Part shown: in pieces, positions 37,684 through 39,108 of the stretch | How the letters are laid out: every line of letters starts with the position of its first letter | Position numbering within the stretch: position 1 is the stretch's first letter | DNA from: an uncultured Candidatus Saccharibacteria bacterium | GTDB lineage: Bacteria; Patescibacteriota; Saccharimonadia; Saccharimonadales; Saccharimonadaceae | NCBI GenBank assembly: GCA_946411935.1 | Contig: CAMKFS010000003.1 | Coordinates: forward strand, 1-39,108 | Length of the DNA: 39,108 nt | Direction of reading: 5' to 3' | Notes under the pieces: model-generated | The model's database searches: none | Seen by the model: only the letters and a program-made list of their open reading frames with translations | Told to the model about the DNA's origin: nothing | Translations under genes and position numbers: made by a program

Positions 37684-39108
37684 TTACTCTATAACCCAAG
37701 GGGAACTCGTGTCGCCGTTGCCAGACTTTACGACTGTACCCGGTTTTAGTGAAACTACTGGTCTGGCGTAAACAGGATCAGATAATAAATCTCCATAAAT
37801 CTTTCCGCCATAATGGAATGGATATAGACCTCTGCTACCACCGCTGAATGAAAATACCCATATATTGTCCGCAGTGCTCGAACCGCCAGGCGTCATTGTC
37901 CAAGAACGAGAGTTGCTCTTATTGAGATATGACTCCGTACTATCATAGGAAAGCAGTGCCTCGTCAGCAGTAAGCAAACCGACTGGATAAGTTAGAACGC
38001 CATTACCATTGCTCTCCGAAACAGTAAACGAATCGCGAACGTTGCTGCATGATAAGTCTGGAGTCGCACGAACGTCAGAAGTATATTCATTGCCTAATCG
38101 CTCATAGCCTTTGTAGTATGCGCGCCGTGAGAGATTATAGACATCATTAATGCTTGCGTATTTCGTGACACCACCTTTCCATGTTCGACGATCACTGCAG
38201 AATACAGTATCTTCTAATTTGTTAGTGTAGCTAGCCATGTTGTTGGCATACCAATCATCTACTACCTGCTTAGCCAGAGAACTGTGGTCGTTCGTAGATA
38301 TCTGATCAAGATATTGCTCGATTGTCTCGCCATTGCTGAATGTGATTGCAGTGCTTTCTCCAAGATCCGTACCCGAAATATAATCCAGATAATCAACCTG
38401 TTCGCATTCGGTGCCATGCTTATAGCAAGTATATCTGTGTCCGTCGCTAACTCTTTCGCCGTCAGACCAACGGTCAGTCATTTCAAATAAATCACCAGTT
38501 AGTATATATTTCTCGCCATCCCATTCGACATCTTCGGCAAAAGTCAGCGAACTATATTTGCTTGGATCAGAAGTGCTCCAGTTATTCGATATGTTGTTAG
38601 CAACATATCCACGATATGGCCGCTCGACAGTATTTACTGGATCACCGTACATATAGCCAATCTTTCGTAGCGACTCCTTATCTTCCGCAGTAGATAATTG
38701 ATAGTCGGTTCGAATACCGATGTCTGAGCTGTAATAATTACACATGTTGCCATATTCGCCAATCGGATTGCCATTATAGATTAGCTTTACGCCGCCGGTA
38801 CTCGTGGTACGTACAGCTTGCCAGCATTTGCCCGCAAATAGAACTGTATTGTTCCATACGCTCGAGCGGTAATAATAAACAGGATAATTATCGTCCTTAG
38901 TTGGCGCGTAAGTGTTTACGCCATACACACTGCTGTCGTAGCTTGCGTTCGTACCGAATGTCTTATCGTCGTCTGGACCTAAGGTTCGGCAAGCAATAAT
39001 ATCGTAAAGCTCGGTTGCGTTATCACAATCGATTATGTGACGTGGCTCTGGATACTCTTCATCACTCATCTGGAAAGTAATGTAGAGGTGGTAGTTAGCT
39101 TCGGAGTA
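37684..39108 (-). CDS. large surface protein, C-terminal part; open to the window edge
   Basis: NNTVLFAGKCWQAVRTTSTGGVKLIYNGNPIG...SRSWTMTPGGSSTADNIWVFSFSGGSRGLYPFHYGGKIY...YARPVVSLKPGTVVKSGNGDTSSPWVIE. Frame stays open upstream of Met 39069 (YSEANYHLYITFQMSDEE), so the gene starts outside the window. Confidence 0.8.
   Translation of the reverse strand, partial: YSEANYHLYITFQMSDEEYPEPRHIIDCDNATELYDIIACRTLGPDDDKTFGTNASYDSSVYGVNTYAPTKDDNYPVYYYRSSVWNNTVLFAGKCWQAVRTTSTGGVKLIYNGNPIGEYGNMCNYYSSDIGIRTDYQLSTAEDKESLRKIGYMYGDPVNTVERPYRGYVANNISNNWSTSDPSKYSSLTFAEDVEWDGEKYILTGDLFEMTDRWSDGERVSDGHRYTCYKHGTECEQVDYLDYISGTDLGESTAITFSNGETIEQYLDQISTNDHSSLAKQVVDDWYANNMASYTNKLEDTVFCSDRRTWKGGVTKYASINDVYNLSRRAYYKGYERLGNEYTSDVRATPDLSCSNVRDSFTVSESNGNGVLTYPVGLLTADEALLSYDSTESYLNKSNSRSWTMTPGGSSTADNIWVFSFSGGSRGLYPFHYGGKIYGDLLSDPVYARPVVSLKPGTVVKSGNGDTSSPWVIE

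Noticed and set aside
1-39108. UGA = Gly (code 25, as in Absconditabacteria/Gracilibacteria)
   Set aside because: In code-25 lineages in-frame UGA is frequent; here nearly every gene is intact under code 11 with only two internal TGAs, and the LTD context points to Trp rather than Gly.
37684-39108. Diversity-generating retroelement target
   Set aside because: Lectin-like C-terminus is suggestive, but no reverse transcriptase, template repeat or Avd-like gene is visible in the window.
1-39108. CRISPR arrays
   Set aside because: No regularly spaced short repeats seen and no cas genes.

Overview
The window looks like a compact Patescibacteria genome segment, most likely Saccharibacteria/TM7. 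Supporting signs are an RNase HII–YraN fusion, a short competence-only ComEC, a lamin-tail protein with tandem 'CPxG...NPxTxRC' repeats, a minor-pilin cluster and reduced versions of core genes. I support about 41 protein genes: rplS, rnhB-yraN, rubrerythrin, ruvB, murJ, ftsH, a four-gene GspHIJK/PilVWX-like pilin operon, rny, tsaB/tsaE, comEC, an LtaS-like sulfatase, metG, ruvC, a pyridine nucleotide-disulfide oxidoreductase, an FtsB/DivIC-like gene, cdd, an AEC permease, murC, aspS, smpB, a 3'-anchored surface protein and several hypotheticals. There are four tRNAs: Pro-CGG, Leu-CAG, initiator Met and elongator-type CAT. The most notable observations are: (1) two otherwise continuous reading frames, comEC and the lamin-tail repeat protein, are each interrupted by exactly one in-frame TGA. 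One of these sits where a conserved Trp is expected. TGA is also almost unused as a terminator here (by hand count TAA 30, TAG 9, TGA 2), and both TGA-ending genes have an in-frame TAG a few codons later. This raises UGA-as-Trp, readthrough, or coincident TGG-to-TGA mutations. (2) Expression architecture is split: many core genes have a TATAAT box 6–9 nt before ATG (apparently leaderless), while the accessory/hypothetical genes have full -35/-10 promoters, real 5'UTRs and strong AGGAGG sites. (3) An accessory block lies downstream of tRNA-Met (about 26.3–31.2 kb) with att-like repeats and uncharacterised genes, including a transglutaminase-fold protein. (4) An oxidoreductase has lost its redox-active cysteines and sits in a tight operon with a stand-alone ATP-cone-like protein. 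No CRISPR array, transposase or integrase was found.
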